A stretch of 64,000 bases of DNA from Paenibacillus camerounensis. Its GTDB lineage: Bacteria > Bacillota > Bacilli > Paenibacillales > Paenibacillaceae. Of this stretch, positions 48,173-58,111 are shown one piece after another. The DNA lies in assembly GCF_000723885.1 (NCBI RefSeq), contig NZ_CCDG010000018.1, positions 1 through 64,000 on the forward strand, given 5' to 3'. A program made the position numbers and the translations under genes. Position 1 is the stretch's first letter. The number at the start of each line of letters is the position of its first letter. The notes under the pieces were generated by a model. The model did not search any database. It had not been told where the DNA came from and saw nothing but the letters and a program-made list of their open reading frames with translations.

Positions 48173-50178
48173 TCGAACAGCCCCTCTTTCGCTTCAATTT
48201 CAGCCAGCACTTCCAGCAGTCTGGCCTCTGCTTCCTTGCATGTTCCTTCAAGCTGCACAGCCGCGTTGGACAGATGCCCGCCGCCGCCCAGCTTTTCCAT
48301 TACAACCTGCACATTCATTCTGCCGAGTGAACGGGCACTGATGCCGATCAGGCCGTCAGGCCGCTCGCTGATGACAAAGGATGCCACAACATTCGTCATG
48401 CCGAGCAGAGTATCTGCAGTCTGGGCAATAAGCAGCTGCGGAATTTTCATCCCGGGTGCAGTTACAACCAGCGCTATGTGATCATAGACCATCCGCGCAT
48501 GCTTAATGATTTCGGCTTTGGAGATATACTCCTGAAGATCCTCCTTCAGCATACGCTGAATCAGAATCGTATCGGCACCGATCCGCCGCAGGAAGCCTGC
48601 CGCCTCAAAGGTACGCGATCCGGTATGGAGGGCAAAATGCTTCGTATCGACTGTAATTCCAGCCAGCAGCATCGTCGCCTCCAGCGGGGTTAGCTTAATT
48701 TTGTCGTGGATATACTGCAGCAGCTCTGTTACCAGCTCGCAGGTTGAAGAGGCGTAAGGCTCCAGATAGACCAGCACGGCATCATTGATAAATTCCTCAC
48801 CCCGCCGGTGATGGTCCACCACAACGATCCGGCTGGCATACTGCACAAGCCGGGGCTCCATTGTCATAGAAGCCTTATGGGTATCCACAACGATAAGCAG
48901 CGTGTGCTCCGTCATAATCTGCAGTGCCTGCTCTGTGCTGATAAAGCTCCGGTGCAGCTCCTCGTCCCGCTTGATCTGCTCCATCATCCGGGTAATGGAA
49001 GGATTGGGCCCTTCCAAGACGATGCTTGCTTCCACATTGTACATCTGTGCTGCCTTAAGCAGCCCGATTGAAGCGCCTATAGCATCTATATCGGGCGTAC
49101 GGTGGCCCATAATCAGCACCCGGTCGCTTTCCTGCATCAGGTCGCGCAGCGCATGGGCAATGACCCTGGCCCGGACTCTGGTCCGCTTCTCGGCAGCATT
49201 ACTCTTGCCGCCGTAGAAGGACAGTCGCTGTCCGGCCTTCACGGCAGCCTGATCACCGCCGCGTCCCAGCGCCATGTCCAGGCTGGACTGCGCCAGCGCC
49301 CCCAGCTCACTGGCTGATTCGGAGCCGTACGCCAGTCCGATGCTCAGCGTCATCGGCACCTTAAGATCGGCTGTCATTTCACGCACCTCATCAAGGATGA
49401 CAAAACGGCTCTCCTCCAGCGCCTGCAGACTGCGGTGATTGAGCAGCATCAGATAACGCTCCGAAGACAGCCTCCGCAGATATACCTCAAACTGCTTGCT
49501 CCACTCTGTAATCTCGCTGGCCACCTTGGCAATCAGCGAGGTGCGCTGCTGGTCATCCATGCCCTGGGCTGCCTCATCAAGATTGTCCATCATGACAATG
49601 CCGATGGCCAGCTTCTCTTCCTCATAACGCTCGCGAAGCACAACAAGCTCCGTAATATCGTACAAGTACAGCATTCGTTCACTGGGAATAATTACGGCCT
49701 GGTAATACCGGTCGTCTACGCTGATTTCCTGCCGGATATCCTTCAGTGTCCCGATATCCCTGGCAGCTTCACGTTTCACCGGCCCGCCGCTGGCCAGCGA
49801 AGGCACGATATCCGGCAATAGCTCCTGCAGTTCCCCGCCTACCAGCGTTTTGCGGCTGAAGATGTCACTGGCATTGCGGTTATGCCATTCCACAGTACGG
49901 TCTTCACTGTACAGGATGATACCGAGCGGAAGCAGGCTGACCGCCTCACCCTCCACCCGCTTGATCCGGAAGGACAACCCGTTAATGTACTCCACCAGAT
50001 TACGCCGGAACGAGAGCTCCGCCTGCAGCATCGAGAAGCACAGAGTGCCTGCCAGAAACAGGCTGGCTACACCCAGAACCCAGTTATAGATGCTGACGAT
50101 GATAATAAGGACCAGCATCAGCAGGAACGCCCAAACGGTATGATAGCCGTGCCAGCGTCTTTGCAGAAATTTAGGCAT
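48169..50178 (-). CDS. gdpP: Cyclic-di-AMP phosphodiesterase GdpP
   Basis: 669 aa. Two N-terminal membrane helices (about 15-55), a PAS domain (about 85-150), a degenerate GGDEF domain (about 175-300), then DHH (about 340-500, with [14 protein letters not shown] and VVDHH) and DHHA1 domains ending [10 protein letters not shown]. It degrades c-di-AMP and so affects wall and potassium homeostasis. ATG start; heads the gdpP-rplI-dnaB unit. Confidence 0.95.
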   Translation of the reverse strand: MPKFLQRRWHGYHTVWAFLLMLVLIIIVSIYNWVLGVASLFLAGTLCFSMLQAELSFRRNLVEYINGLSFRIKRVEGEAVSLLPLGIILYSEDRTVEWHNRNASDIFSRKTLVGGELQELLPDIVPSLASGGPVKREAARDIGTLKDIRQEISVDDRYYQAVIIPSERMLYLYDITELVVLRERYEEEKLAIGIVMMDNLDEAAQGMDDQQRTSLIAKVASEITEWSKQFEVYLRRLSSERYLMLLNHRSLQALEESRFVILDEVREMTADLKVPMTLSIGLAYGSESASELGALAQSSLDMALGRGGDQAAVKAGQRLSFYGGKSNAAEKRTRVRARVIAHALRDLMQESDRVLIMGHRTPDIDAIGASIGLLKAAQMYNVEASIVLEGPNPSITRMMEQIKRDEELHRSFISTEQALQIMTEHTLLIVVDTHKASMTMEPRLVQYASRIVVVDHHRRGEEFINDAVLVYLEPYASSTCELVTELLQYIHDKIKLTPLEATMLLAGITVDTKHFALHTGSRTFEAAGFLRRIGADTILIQRMLKEDLQEYISKAEIIKHARMVYDHIALVVTAPGMKIPQLLIAQTADTLLGMTNVVASFVISERPDGLIGISARSLGRMNVQVVMEKLGGGGHLSNAAVQLEGTCKEAEARLLEVLAEIEAKEGLFE

Positions 50179-50189
50179 GACCTCTCACC

Positions 50190-51107
50190 CTATCGTTTCG
50201 ATTTCTTCACAAACTCCCGCAGCGGGAACGCAATGTCGATCACACCGATAATCCAAAGTCCCGGCACCCAGAGCACCAGCAGTGACAGCACGATCGCCAC
50301 GACCTTGCTCCACTTGAGCTTATGGACGATAAAGAACATGAACCCGATCGTCTGAATGATGAATACAGCCTGCAGCAGCGGAAGCAGGTTCGCGCTGATC
50401 ATCGGCATAAAACCGCTGTCTGAATTCCCGAAAATAAAGGTGATTACAACACCAATCAGATAATACCAGATAAACGATCTTGAAAGTTTCCAATCCCGTG
50501 CAGGCTTCAGCCTTGGAACCGCATATTCCATACTGTTCAGAATAGGACGGACGATGGAATGGGTAATAACCGCCATTACGAAGGAGCTTAGAATCAGCGT
50601 GATCGGAATGACCTGAATGGTCCGGAAGCTGATGTCACTTATATCCTTTGAGGTAAGGACAAACTCGCTTGCGAGCGGGTTGCCAGTGCCAAGGTCAGCA
50701 AACATGGCAGCAACCATTTCCACTGTGTCGGTTACGTAGCTGGACAGGTCAAAATTAAACAGGGCCGCCCCTACGACCAGAAGCAGCAAAAACTCTCCCA
50801 GAATCGTAATGGTGCCGGCAAGGATGGTTGACAGTGCCGAGGCGCGTTTCTTGTACCATCGCCCCATGACCAGCGCAGGAATCAGAAAATAGAGCGCTAA
50901 CAGCACATAGATAGGTGTAATCAAGCCAACAATCAGCAAAACGGGCAGCAGATGCAGAATAAACTGTTTAGTGTTCAGGGTTGTGAACAGTACTACAGCC
51001 GGAATAGTCAGGAACAATGTAGTAATAATTAGCAGCGGAGTCGATAAGGATAGCAGCAGCAGTAAATATGCAACGCTCCATGCCACAGATGTCCAGCGGA
51101 ATTTCAA
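50190..51107 (-). CDS. YybS-family (DUF2232) membrane protein
   Basis: 305 aa with about eight membrane helices. Matches the YybS family normally found upstream of gdpP and rplI; function unknown, with similarity to transporter S-components. TTG start, with GAGGTG 7 bases ahead. Confidence 0.85.
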   Translation of the reverse strand: MKFRWTSVAWSVAYLLLLLSLSTPLLIITTLFLTIPAVVLFTTLNTKQFILHLLPVLLIVGLITPIYVLLALYFLIPALVMGRWYKKRASALSTILAGTITILGEFLLLLVVGAALFNFDLSSYVTDTVEMVAAMFADLGTGNPLASEFVLTSKDISDISFRTIQVIPITLILSSFVMAVITHSIVRPILNSMEYAVPRLKPARDWKLSRSFIWYYLIGVVITFIFGNSDSGFMPMISANLLPLLQAVFIIQTIGFMFFIVHKLKWSKVVAIVLSLLVLWVPGLWIIGVIDIAFPLREFVKKSKR

Positions 51108-51113
51108 CAGTTT

Positions 51114-51425
51114 TCACCTCTTACGCATATGTTCTTCTAGTGCAGATATATCCTGGTACCATTCTTCAAGCTGATGTCCTTCCTGTTTATGCTTCTTCAG
51201 CTTATCCAGCAGGAGATCATCAAGCTCACGGTAAGGGAGTCCCAGCCGGCGCCCCAGTATATAAGAGCTCATAATCAGGCTGGCCAGACTGTCGCCGACC
51301 CTGGCGGTACTGCCTTCCCAGAGTGCCTTAAACAGCCGTGACACCTGGTCAATCACTTCGGTCTTCAACCACTCAATTACCTTGGCGCGTTTGGCCACAT
51401 CCAGATCCTTAGGCACATTGGGCAC
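51114..51425 (-). CDS. MazG-like family protein
   Basis: 103 aa, helical. LFKALWEGSTARVGDSLASLIMSSYILGRRLG fits the MazG-like fold, but the conserved acid cluster of active MazG pyrophosphatases is weak, so activity is doubtful. GTG start with GGAGG 9 bases upstream. Heads the yybS-gdpP-rplI-dnaB unit. Confidence 0.7.
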   Translation of the reverse strand: MPNVPKDLDVAKRAKVIEWLKTEVIDQVSRLFKALWEGSTARVGDSLASLIMSSYILGRRLGLPYRELDDLLLDKLKKHKQEGHQLEEWYQDISALEEHMRKR

Positions 51426-51544
51426 GTCTCTCTACCTCCGGCAAAAAGCATTATTCTCCATTATAGCATAAATATTTCGCAGTCACACAAGGCCCCTGCC
51501 CCTTAAGGCTCACAGTCCCTCAGCCCTCCGGATAACATCACAAA

Positions 51545-51616
51545 GCGGGCCTTAACATTGAAGCTGATTGAGGCAAATGACGGGGGACCCGAAGCAGGTC
51601 TTCAAAAAAGGCCCGC
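51545..51616. ncRNA. Candidate structured RNA with nested stems
   Basis: GCGGGCCTT (51545-51553) pairs with AAGGCCCGC (51608-51616), and TTGAAG (51558-51563) with CTTCAA (51600-51605). The intervening bases can fold further. It lies in the gap between the MazG-like and CBS genes. The strand is unknown and no riboswitch family is matched. Confidence 0.35.
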
Positions 51617-51687
51617 ATTCCGTTATACCGCCGGAAATACAGGCCTTGGTGTGCCGTCTGCTTCTAATCTGCTCCGCAGTCCATCAT

Positions 51688-52119
51688 TTACAATGATTCC
51701 TGTGTCTGCGACTGCCTGGAAACAACCTTCTCGCAGTATTCAATAATCTGGCTCCGGCGGACAATACCGATGAACCGGTTCATATCATCGACCACCGGCA
51801 CAAAATTCTGCACCTTGGCCAAATTAATCAGATCTTCCATATCTGCATCAATCGAGACCGGCAGATTATTCATCCGCAGCGGAACATCCTTAAGCAGAAA
51901 TCTGGAAGCATTCTCAAAAGTGACCGTCCCGCCTGAATCCTTCATATACCAGAGCAGATCGCCTTCTGTTACTGTACCGGCATACTCTCCGTTCCTGTTC
52001 AGAATCGGTACTGCAGTATATCGGTGATATTCCATCCTCTCCAGAGTCTGGCGCAGCGTCGAATCCAGCGTAACGCAGGCCACCTCCTGCTTAGGAAGTA
52101 AAAAAAACGCAATATTCAT
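51688..52119 (-). CDS. CBS-domain protein
   Basis: 143 aa with two CBS repeats (about 20-70 and 80-135), including YTAVPILNRNGEYAGTVTEGDL and VPVVDDMNRFIGIV. CBS pairs bind adenine nucleotides; no partner domain is present, so it is probably a small sensor. The ATG at 52119 has GGAGG 8 bases ahead. Confidence 0.85.
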   Translation of the reverse strand: MNIAFFLLPKQEVACVTLDSTLRQTLERMEYHRYTAVPILNRNGEYAGTVTEGDLLWYMKDSGGTVTFENASRFLLKDVPLRMNNLPVSIDADMEDLINLAKVQNFVPVVDDMNRFIGIVRRSQIIEYCEKVVSRQSQTQESL

Positions 52120-52231
52120 CTCCTGATCCTCCTCAAAGAATTCCGAAGGAATTAACCCTGCTTCTAAGGGCACCCGTAATAATACGCTTTACCCGGCAAG
52201 TAGTTCCACCTCATTATACCACGAAGACAGT

Positions 52232-52268
52232 AAGCAGCAGCCAGTAACATTACACATGGCTGCTGCTT
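52232..52268. terminator. Hairpin terminator beyond the LCP gene
   Basis: AAGCAGCAGCCA pairs perfectly with TGGCTGCTGCTT (12 bp). T-run on plus, weaker on minus; placed to end the minus-strand LCP gene. Confidence 0.65.
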
Positions 52269-52295
52269 TTATCATTCTATGGAATTTACGGGCTG

Positions 52296-53333
52296 TTACT
52301 CTGCTGTTGCTGTAGCCTTCGGCTTTAGCGCATTTTCGGCTTTTCCAGGCTCAATCAGCTGGCTGACCGGTGTGCCGGCATTCATCCAGTTGTCGATCAT
52401 TGCCTGTGCCTCACTAAGATCTTCTTCATCAACAATGTCATAATACACACCGTCAATTTTTTTGCCTTCGCCCATAACTGTAAAGCTGGAGATATCCATG
52501 TCCTTACCGCCCATGAACTTCTTGGCCAGGCTGATGATCAGCGAAGGCTCCATGTCCGTCTTGAAATTCTCGCCCATAATATCAAGCAGCTCAGGAATTT
52601 TACCAATCTGGCTGATTGATAACATTTTATTCGCAACGACATCAATAAAGACCTGCTGCCGCTTAGTCCGGTTGAAATCACTGTCCTCCCGGTAGCGGGT
52701 ATAATTAAGCGCTTCTTCACCGTTATAGCTCGACTTGCCGCCTACAATGGTGAATTTTTCATGATCAGCACCTTTATTGACGATATCCTTTTTGATCGGA
52801 AGCGGAACTCCGTCAATAGCATCGACAGCATCCTTCAGTCCCTGAAAGTTAATTGTGGCATAGTACTGAATATCATGCCCAAGCAGGGCCTCCATTGTAT
52901 CCTTTGCCATTTGCTGGCCGCCGAAAGCATACGCATGCGTAATTTTGTCCTTTTTGTTATCCCTGTGTCCGATGATCTCAGTATACGTATCACGCGGGAT
53001 GGATATCAGCAGAAGCTTATAATCCTCCGGACGGACAACGGCATAGATCATCGTATCAGAACGGGCGGTTTCATTCCCGCGCTGGTCTGTACCGAGCAGC
53101 ATCAGCGAGAACGGATCGCTTTTGAAGACGACGGGTTCAGGCTTAACTGCTGTTGTATTATCCTTAACGAGCGGTACATAAGATTCCTCTTCCAGCTTCG
53201 CCTCTACCTGATCCGACAGGAACAGGTCAAAAGCCAGCACCGCAAGCGGCTTCTGGAACAGAAAGCCTCCCAGCAGAATAACGGCAAGCGTTATAAGGGC
53301 AATATACCGTTTTTTTAATTTTTTAATGTTCAT
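52296..53333 (-). CDS. LytR-CpsA-Psr (LCP) family wall-polymer ligase
   Basis: 345 aa. One N-terminal membrane helix (about 10-30), then the LCP domain with LLGTDQRG, RSDTM and a conserved Arg-rich RYRED segment. It transfers teichoic acid or other polymers from lipid carriers to peptidoglycan outside the membrane. ATG start with GAAGGA upstream. Confidence 0.9.
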   Translation of the reverse strand: MNIKKLKKRYIALITLAVILLGGFLFQKPLAVLAFDLFLSDQVEAKLEEESYVPLVKDNTTAVKPEPVVFKSDPFSLMLLGTDQRGNETARSDTMIYAVVRPEDYKLLLISIPRDTYTEIIGHRDNKKDKITHAYAFGGQQMAKDTMEALLGHDIQYYATINFQGLKDAVDAIDGVPLPIKKDIVNKGADHEKFTIVGGKSSYNGEEALNYTRYREDSDFNRTKRQQVFIDVVANKMLSISQIGKIPELLDIMGENFKTDMEPSLIISLAKKFMGGKDMDISSFTVMGEGKKIDGVYYDIVDEEDLSEAQAMIDNWMNAGTPVSQLIEPGKAENALKPKATATAE

Positions 53334-53722
53334 AAATGAATTCCTTCTTTATGGTGGAATATAATGATGGCTTGCAATCTATTTACAATGCCTGCCCGGG
53401 TCATACCGGGCACTCATGTCCGGACTTCTCTCAGCTGCTGTTACGTTCTGCCCCATTCGGTCTTAGCGTTCCCCCTTTCAGGAATTAGGGTCGTTCTAAA
53501 AATAGAATAAACCTGGAAATCGGCTTTGACACAGACAATATTTCTATTGTAATCACTTGGCACTCAAAAAGAAATAACAAAAAACGACATTTTTAACGGC
53601 AGCAGCCGGTTATTCCTAAAGTATATGACGCTGTAAATCCGGTTTTGATTCATTTTTCATAAAAAAAAGAACCATTCAGCCCGCTGCATTCCGCCGCCGC
53701 GACTTCAGGTTCTGCTCTATAC
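53334..53722. other. Intergenic stretch upstream of the LCP gene
   Basis: About 390 bases carrying the LCP gene's 5' region and the substrate-binding gene's terminator. No other gene is supported. Confidence 0.45.
53661..53713 (-). terminator. Terminator of the substrate-binding lipoprotein gene
   Basis: AGAACC pairs with GGTTCT around a large, partly paired loop. Eight T follow on the minus strand. Confidence 0.6.
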
Positions 53723-55441
53723 TCAGTTAGTCTCCTTAATCCACCATTTTTCCGGCTCATTGATATTGCTGATCGAATTGACCTTCACGCCCTGCAGACG
53801 CTTGTTGACTGCTGTAATATTCGTCCGCTCCGCAAAAAAGATCATCGGGACCTCTTCATTAATCAGCTGCTGCCATTCATAATAAATCTGCTTCCGGTAT
53901 TCCTTGTCGTACGCCTTGGCTTCTACCCCTTCACGGATCAGCTCATCGCTCTGCTCAGAGAACCACCGGGAATAATTCCACAGGTCGGATTGCCGCCACA
54001 GCCCCGAAGGATCAGGATCACTGCCCAGCCCCCAGACCCCGTTAAATAGTTCAACTGTAGGATCATCGTTCTCCACCGCCTCATAAAAGAGGTTCAGCTC
54101 CTTCAGCTGGCCGCCGTTAAGCCGTACATCAAGCCCGACATTCCGCCAGTCCTGCATAATGGACTTCGTCCGTTCCTCAGCGGTTTTGCTGCCGCTCATC
54201 GCGTCATAATGAATGATAAGCGGCTGCCCCTCCGGGTCCTCACGCCAGCCGTCACCATTAATATCAACATACCCGGCCTCCTCGAGCAGCGCTTCTGCCT
54301 TCTGCGGGTCAAACGGATAGGTGTTGATCTCGGTATCAGGTATCTTCGCCCAGCTTGTACTGGGAACCGGCGTTTCAATCAGCTCACCCAGCCCGTATGA
54401 GAAGCGGTTGATGATGCCTTCTCTGTCCAGCGCATAATACATGGCCTGCCGCAGCCGCTTATCAGCGAACTTCGGGTTGTCCATTACATTCTGCTGTGCC
54501 GCTTCATCCCAGCGCCCGAATTTGAAGCCTATGTATTCGTATGACAATTCCGCCGACTGCACCAGCGTTATGTTATCAAGCTCTTTTAGCGCAGTGTAAG
54601 CATCCCTTGGCACTGTCCCGATATCCAGGCTGCCCGCTTCAAGTAACCCTGTCATTTCACCGTCGCCCACAACGGTATAATTCACTCCGTCCAGCAGCGC
54701 TTTGCCTTTGTAATAGTGATCGAACCGCTTCATCCGGACAAGCTGCCCGGGCTGAATCTCTTCCACCTCGAAGGGTCCAATGCCGATCGGCCGCATACGT
54801 ACCTGTTCACTGTCTGCCATATCCTTAACCGCGACGCCTTCATAATACTTCTTATTCATCGGGTACGGCCACAAATTGTCAATCGTATTCACCCGCGCAG
54901 CGTTAACAGTAATCTTCAAGGTATAAGGGTCTACAACCTTAACTCCGGTTAATTCATCCGTTTCCCCCCGGTGATAGGCATCAGCGCCTTTTATCATCTC
55001 CACACTGTAATATCTGGGACCCGTGTAGTCAGGGCTCGCAATAGTCTCAAGCGCAAACTTCCAGTCCTCAACCGTCAGCTCGTCACCGTTATGCCAGCGT
55101 ACGCCCGGCCTGATTTTGAAGGTAAACACGGTGTGATCATCTGATTCCTTCCAGGAGGCAATATTGGGTACGGTAGTCAGATCATCCTTTACTGTGAACA
55201 TTGCTTCAGTAATAAAATCAAGCACATTGGAATCATCCTCCCCTTCAAAAAAAGCCGGATCAAACATCCCCTGAAACGGAGACGTATAAGCATAAGTAAC
55301 GATTCCGCCCGGAGCAGCCTTTTCCTCAACCTTATTGTAGCGTACCGCGTAGGAATCGCTGCTTTTGCCTCCTGCACCGTTGCATGCCGTTAGAATAAAA
55401 GTCACCGCCAGCAGCAGTGTGCCGATTTTGGTTTTATACAT
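53723..55441 (-). CDS. Peptide ABC transporter substrate-binding lipoprotein (SBP_bac_5)
   Basis: 572 aa. Signal peptide with lipobox ILTAC (lipidated Cys20), then a full solute-binding fold with the family motif PGVRWHNGDELTVEDWKFALE. It binds oligopeptides or similar ligands outside the membrane. No permease or ATPase lies next to it, so it is an orphan binding protein. The ATG at 55441 has GAAAGGAAG upstream. Confidence 0.9.
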   Translation of the reverse strand: MYKTKIGTLLLAVTFILTACNGAGGKSSDSYAVRYNKVEEKAAPGGIVTYAYTSPFQGMFDPAFFEGEDDSNVLDFITEAMFTVKDDLTTVPNIASWKESDDHTVFTFKIRPGVRWHNGDELTVEDWKFALETIASPDYTGPRYYSVEMIKGADAYHRGETDELTGVKVVDPYTLKITVNAARVNTIDNLWPYPMNKKYYEGVAVKDMADSEQVRMRPIGIGPFEVEEIQPGQLVRMKRFDHYYKGKALLDGVNYTVVGDGEMTGLLEAGSLDIGTVPRDAYTALKELDNITLVQSAELSYEYIGFKFGRWDEAAQQNVMDNPKFADKRLRQAMYYALDREGIINRFSYGLGELIETPVPSTSWAKIPDTEINTYPFDPQKAEALLEEAGYVDINGDGWREDPEGQPLIIHYDAMSGSKTAEERTKSIMQDWRNVGLDVRLNGGQLKELNLFYEAVENDDPTVELFNGVWGLGSDPDPSGLWRQSDLWNYSRWFSEQSDELIREGVEAKAYDKEYRKQIYYEWQQLINEEVPMIFFAERTNITAVNKRLQGVKVNSISNINEPEKWWIKETN

Positions 55442-55674
55442 GTAGTTCTTCCTTTCTGAGGTACAACCCACTAATGAAAGCGTTTTCTAATCTCTATTGT
55501 TATAAAAACCGTTGTTTACCAAGCTCATAAACATTCCATATTAAGTTATATATCATATAATGCGTAAATTTTTAAATCCTGAATTTGATCAGCTACAACA
55601 TAGAGAATAACGAATAATCAGCAGAATGGGAAGGCAATAATTGGAGATGACCGTTATGAAATTATTCCCTGCAT

Positions 55675-55704
55675 CCAAAAAGACCTGCCTTTTCAGGCAG
55701 GTCT
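55675..55704 (-). terminator. Terminator of the MutS2-like gene
   Basis: AGACCTGCC pairs perfectly with GGCAGGTCT, followed by a T-run on the minus strand. Confidence 0.85.
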
Positions 55705-55721
55705 CCGTGTTTTTTGGGGAG

Positions 55722-57668
55722 CTATACCTCCTCTTCAGGATGGATAATGCTTAGCCCTTCGACATGCTTTTTCCGCATCAGCTTGCGCTTTTTCCGGTTC
55801 TCCTTACTCTCAAAAATAATGTCGAAATCATAATCCTCCGGATACAGCTCCTCCTTCGATAAATACGGCTTCAGACGCTTATGATTAATCCGCAGTTTTT
55901 CCTTCTGGACCATTACGCCGACGATCCCCATGCTGTCCTGCCTGGCATATACAATTCCTGTCCGGTTGATTGAGCTGACATATACCGCATCTCCAATCTC
56001 AAAGCTGGAGCCTAGTGCCTTGCTGTCTTTAGACGAAGCCTCCTGCAGCTGATCTCCTTGAACAGGCTCCTCTTTGCTGTCCAGAGGGGGTTTATGGCGG
56101 TTATGCGCCTTAATAGCCCTCGCTCTCTCCGGAACCTCTGGCCTGCGCTGCTGTGCTGTAAGCTCGTGAGAACGCCGGATTACCTCCGGGGGAATACCCA
56201 GCTTTTCGGCAATCTGCAGGGCATAGCTTTCGCCTGCCTCGCCGATGGTGAGCTTGTAGAGCGGCTGAAGCGTGTGCTTATCGAACTCCATCCGCGCGTT
56301 TTCGAACCCGGGTGCTGCTGCTGCAAATGATTTTAACTCGTTAAAATGGGTGGTAACAACGATATTGGCGCCTTTGCGGCTCAGTTCCTCCAGAATAGCA
56401 ATAGAAAGCGCGAAGCCCTCACCGGGATCTGTACCTGCAGCCAGCTCATCAATCAGCAGCAGCACGCCTCTTCCCGCAAAGCGCAGCATGCCTTCAATAC
56501 TCTTCATCTGGGCGGAGAAGGTGCTCAGCGACTGTGTCAGGCTCTGTCCGTCTCCAATCACACTGACAATATCAGAGAAGACGGTAAATTCACTTTGCTC
56601 CTCGACAGGGATCAGCAGGCCGGACTGAACCATGGCACTCAGGAGCCCGAGTGTCTTGAGAACCACTGTCTTTCCCCCTGTATTCGGGCCGGTGACAATC
56701 AGTGACTTGTAGCTTTGGCCAAAATTAAGGCTGACCGGTACCATATCCTTCAGCTTAGGATGCCTGCCCCCGTTCATGCGCAGCACCCCCCGGTCATTAA
56801 GGGCTACATTACGTGCATTCAAAGAGCGTGCATACTTGGCCTTGGCAAAAATAAAATCATAGACTCCCGTCACCTCAATATTGAGGCGGAGCGATTCCTG
56901 CTCCCGCTCCACAAGTCCGCTCAGCATGCTCAGGATAATGCCCTCCTCCCTTGCCTCATCTGCTGCCAGCAGCTCCAGCTCGCCCTGCAGTGCGGCAATT
57001 TCATACGGCTCCACGAATACCGTCTGCCCGCTTGTCGACTGGTCCAATACAGCTCCCTTCACCTGCTTGTGATACTCCCGCTTTACCGGAATTACATACC
57101 GTCCGCCACGCATACTGACCAGATTCTCCTGAAGAATAGACTGATGCCTCGACATAATGCTGTCCAGCTTGCGCTGCAGCCGGTCCTTGGCTACCGCTAA
57201 TTGCTTGCGTACCCGTTCCAGCCCTCTGCTGGCCTGAGTCTCGATCACGCCGAACCGGATGCAGCGCCCGATCTCTTCCCGGAGCCCCGGCAGCTCCTGC
57301 AGTGAAGACCCGTAAGCGGCAATCCGCGGCGCACTCTGCTCTTTGGAGGCCATGTATTTGCGCAGCTGCCCGCAACTGTTCAGGAAGACGCCAACCGCCG
57401 ACAAATCCTGCTCGCTGAACAAATATCCCGTACCTATCAGAGACATAACCCATTCAATCCCTTCCAGTGATGGCAGAGGAACACTGGCACCGCGCTCAAG
57501 CAGCTCCTTAGCCTCCTCTGTCTCCTCCAGTGCACGGTGTATTGCCGTCATATAAATCATAGGCTCAAGCTCTTCTGCCAGCCTTTTACCTTCGTAAGAG
57601 ACTGTATACCGTACAACCTCCTGTTTTATTTCTTCATAACCAAGTGTGCGCAGGCTCTCAAGATTCAC
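55722..57668 (-). CDS. MutS2-like ATPase lacking the Smr endonuclease domain
   Basis: 648 aa, against about 785 for typical MutS2. The N-terminal core and clamp helices are present, then the ATPase with TGPNTGGKTVVLK (P-loop), LSTFSAQM and LLLIDELAAGTDPGEG. The usual C-terminal Smr nuclease is absent: the end is a basic KENRKKRKLMRKKH stretch. In Bacillales MutS2 acts on stalled, collided ribosomes and on recombination; a paralogue without Smr could keep only the ATPase part. GTG start with GAGGAGG ahead. Confidence 0.85.
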   Translation of the reverse strand: MNLESLRTLGYEEIKQEVVRYTVSYEGKRLAEELEPMIYMTAIHRALEETEEAKELLERGASVPLPSLEGIEWVMSLIGTGYLFSEQDLSAVGVFLNSCGQLRKYMASKEQSAPRIAAYGSSLQELPGLREEIGRCIRFGVIETQASRGLERVRKQLAVAKDRLQRKLDSIMSRHQSILQENLVSMRGGRYVIPVKREYHKQVKGAVLDQSTSGQTVFVEPYEIAALQGELELLAADEAREEGIILSMLSGLVEREQESLRLNIEVTGVYDFIFAKAKYARSLNARNVALNDRGVLRMNGGRHPKLKDMVPVSLNFGQSYKSLIVTGPNTGGKTVVLKTLGLLSAMVQSGLLIPVEEQSEFTVFSDIVSVIGDGQSLTQSLSTFSAQMKSIEGMLRFAGRGVLLLIDELAAGTDPGEGFALSIAILEELSRKGANIVVTTHFNELKSFAAAAPGFENARMEFDKHTLQPLYKLTIGEAGESYALQIAEKLGIPPEVIRRSHELTAQQRRPEVPERARAIKAHNRHKPPLDSKEEPVQGDQLQEASSKDSKALGSSFEIGDAVYVSSINRTGIVYARQDSMGIVGVMVQKEKLRINHKRLKPYLSKEELYPEDYDFDIIFESKENRKKRKLMRKKHVEGLSIIHPEEEV

Positions 57669-57726
57669 TGATAATCCTCCTCTAAAATAATCATTTGATT
57701 AGGCGGTGCGCCTGTTTCCGGGTAAC

Positions 57727-57766
57727 AAAAAAAGGGCAAAGACTGCACTATGCAGTCCTTGCCCTT
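57727..57766 (-). terminator. Strong terminator upstream of the MutS2-like gene
   Basis: 16-base arms (57732-57747 and 57751-57766) around a 3-base loop, with seven T after it on the minus strand. It ends a transcript coming from the right, separate from the MutS2-like gene. Confidence 0.8.
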
Positions 57767-57833
57767 CACTAAAACAGAAATGTCCCTTGTGTACTCCAGC
57801 CTCCGGCTGCACCCCATACATGCCCGGAAAACA

Positions 57834-58050
57834 GAAAAAACCATGCTCAAGAGCACGGTTTATCACAAAGGAACATTTGCCGTTCAAGAGGCAATGTTGA
57901 CGCTTCGCGTGTTCTTAACTAAATCATCCACTTCAAACAAGAGATAGGCATGAATTGCACATACCTAAACAGAGCAAGCCCTCAGCCTATGCTGGTCCTG
58001 CTGCCGCTTATCTTAAAGTGATATGAAATTGCTAGTTAAGAACGCTCACC
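57834..58050 (-). ncRNA. Candidate structured non-coding RNA
   Basis: On the minus strand GTTCTTAACTA and its complement pair over a distance (57911-57921 with 58033-58043), enclosing about 110 bases with further rod-like pairing. Next come a small ACGC-GAA-GCGT hairpin and a hairpin at 57872-57898. The RNA ends in an intrinsic terminator (arms 57840-57848 and 57851-57859, then six T). About 215 bases long, with no reading frame. T-box, RNase P, SRP and tmRNA signatures are missing. Confidence 0.5.
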
Positions 58051-58111
58051 GACATCAAAATTTCCCCTTTGTTATAGGATACCTGTAATTTACTACATTT
58101 TGTTAGGTACG

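Larger units (their letters stand above)
57669..58111. other. Long intergenic region between the MutS2-like and VOC genes
   Basis: About 440 bases without a supported protein gene. It holds the candidate RNA and two terminators listed separately. Confidence 0.6.

Noticed and set aside
57834..58050. T-box, RNase P, tmRNA or SRP RNA
   Set aside because: The GGUGGUACCGCG T-box, GAGGAAAGUCC, tRNA-like ends and GGAA tetraloop are all missing.
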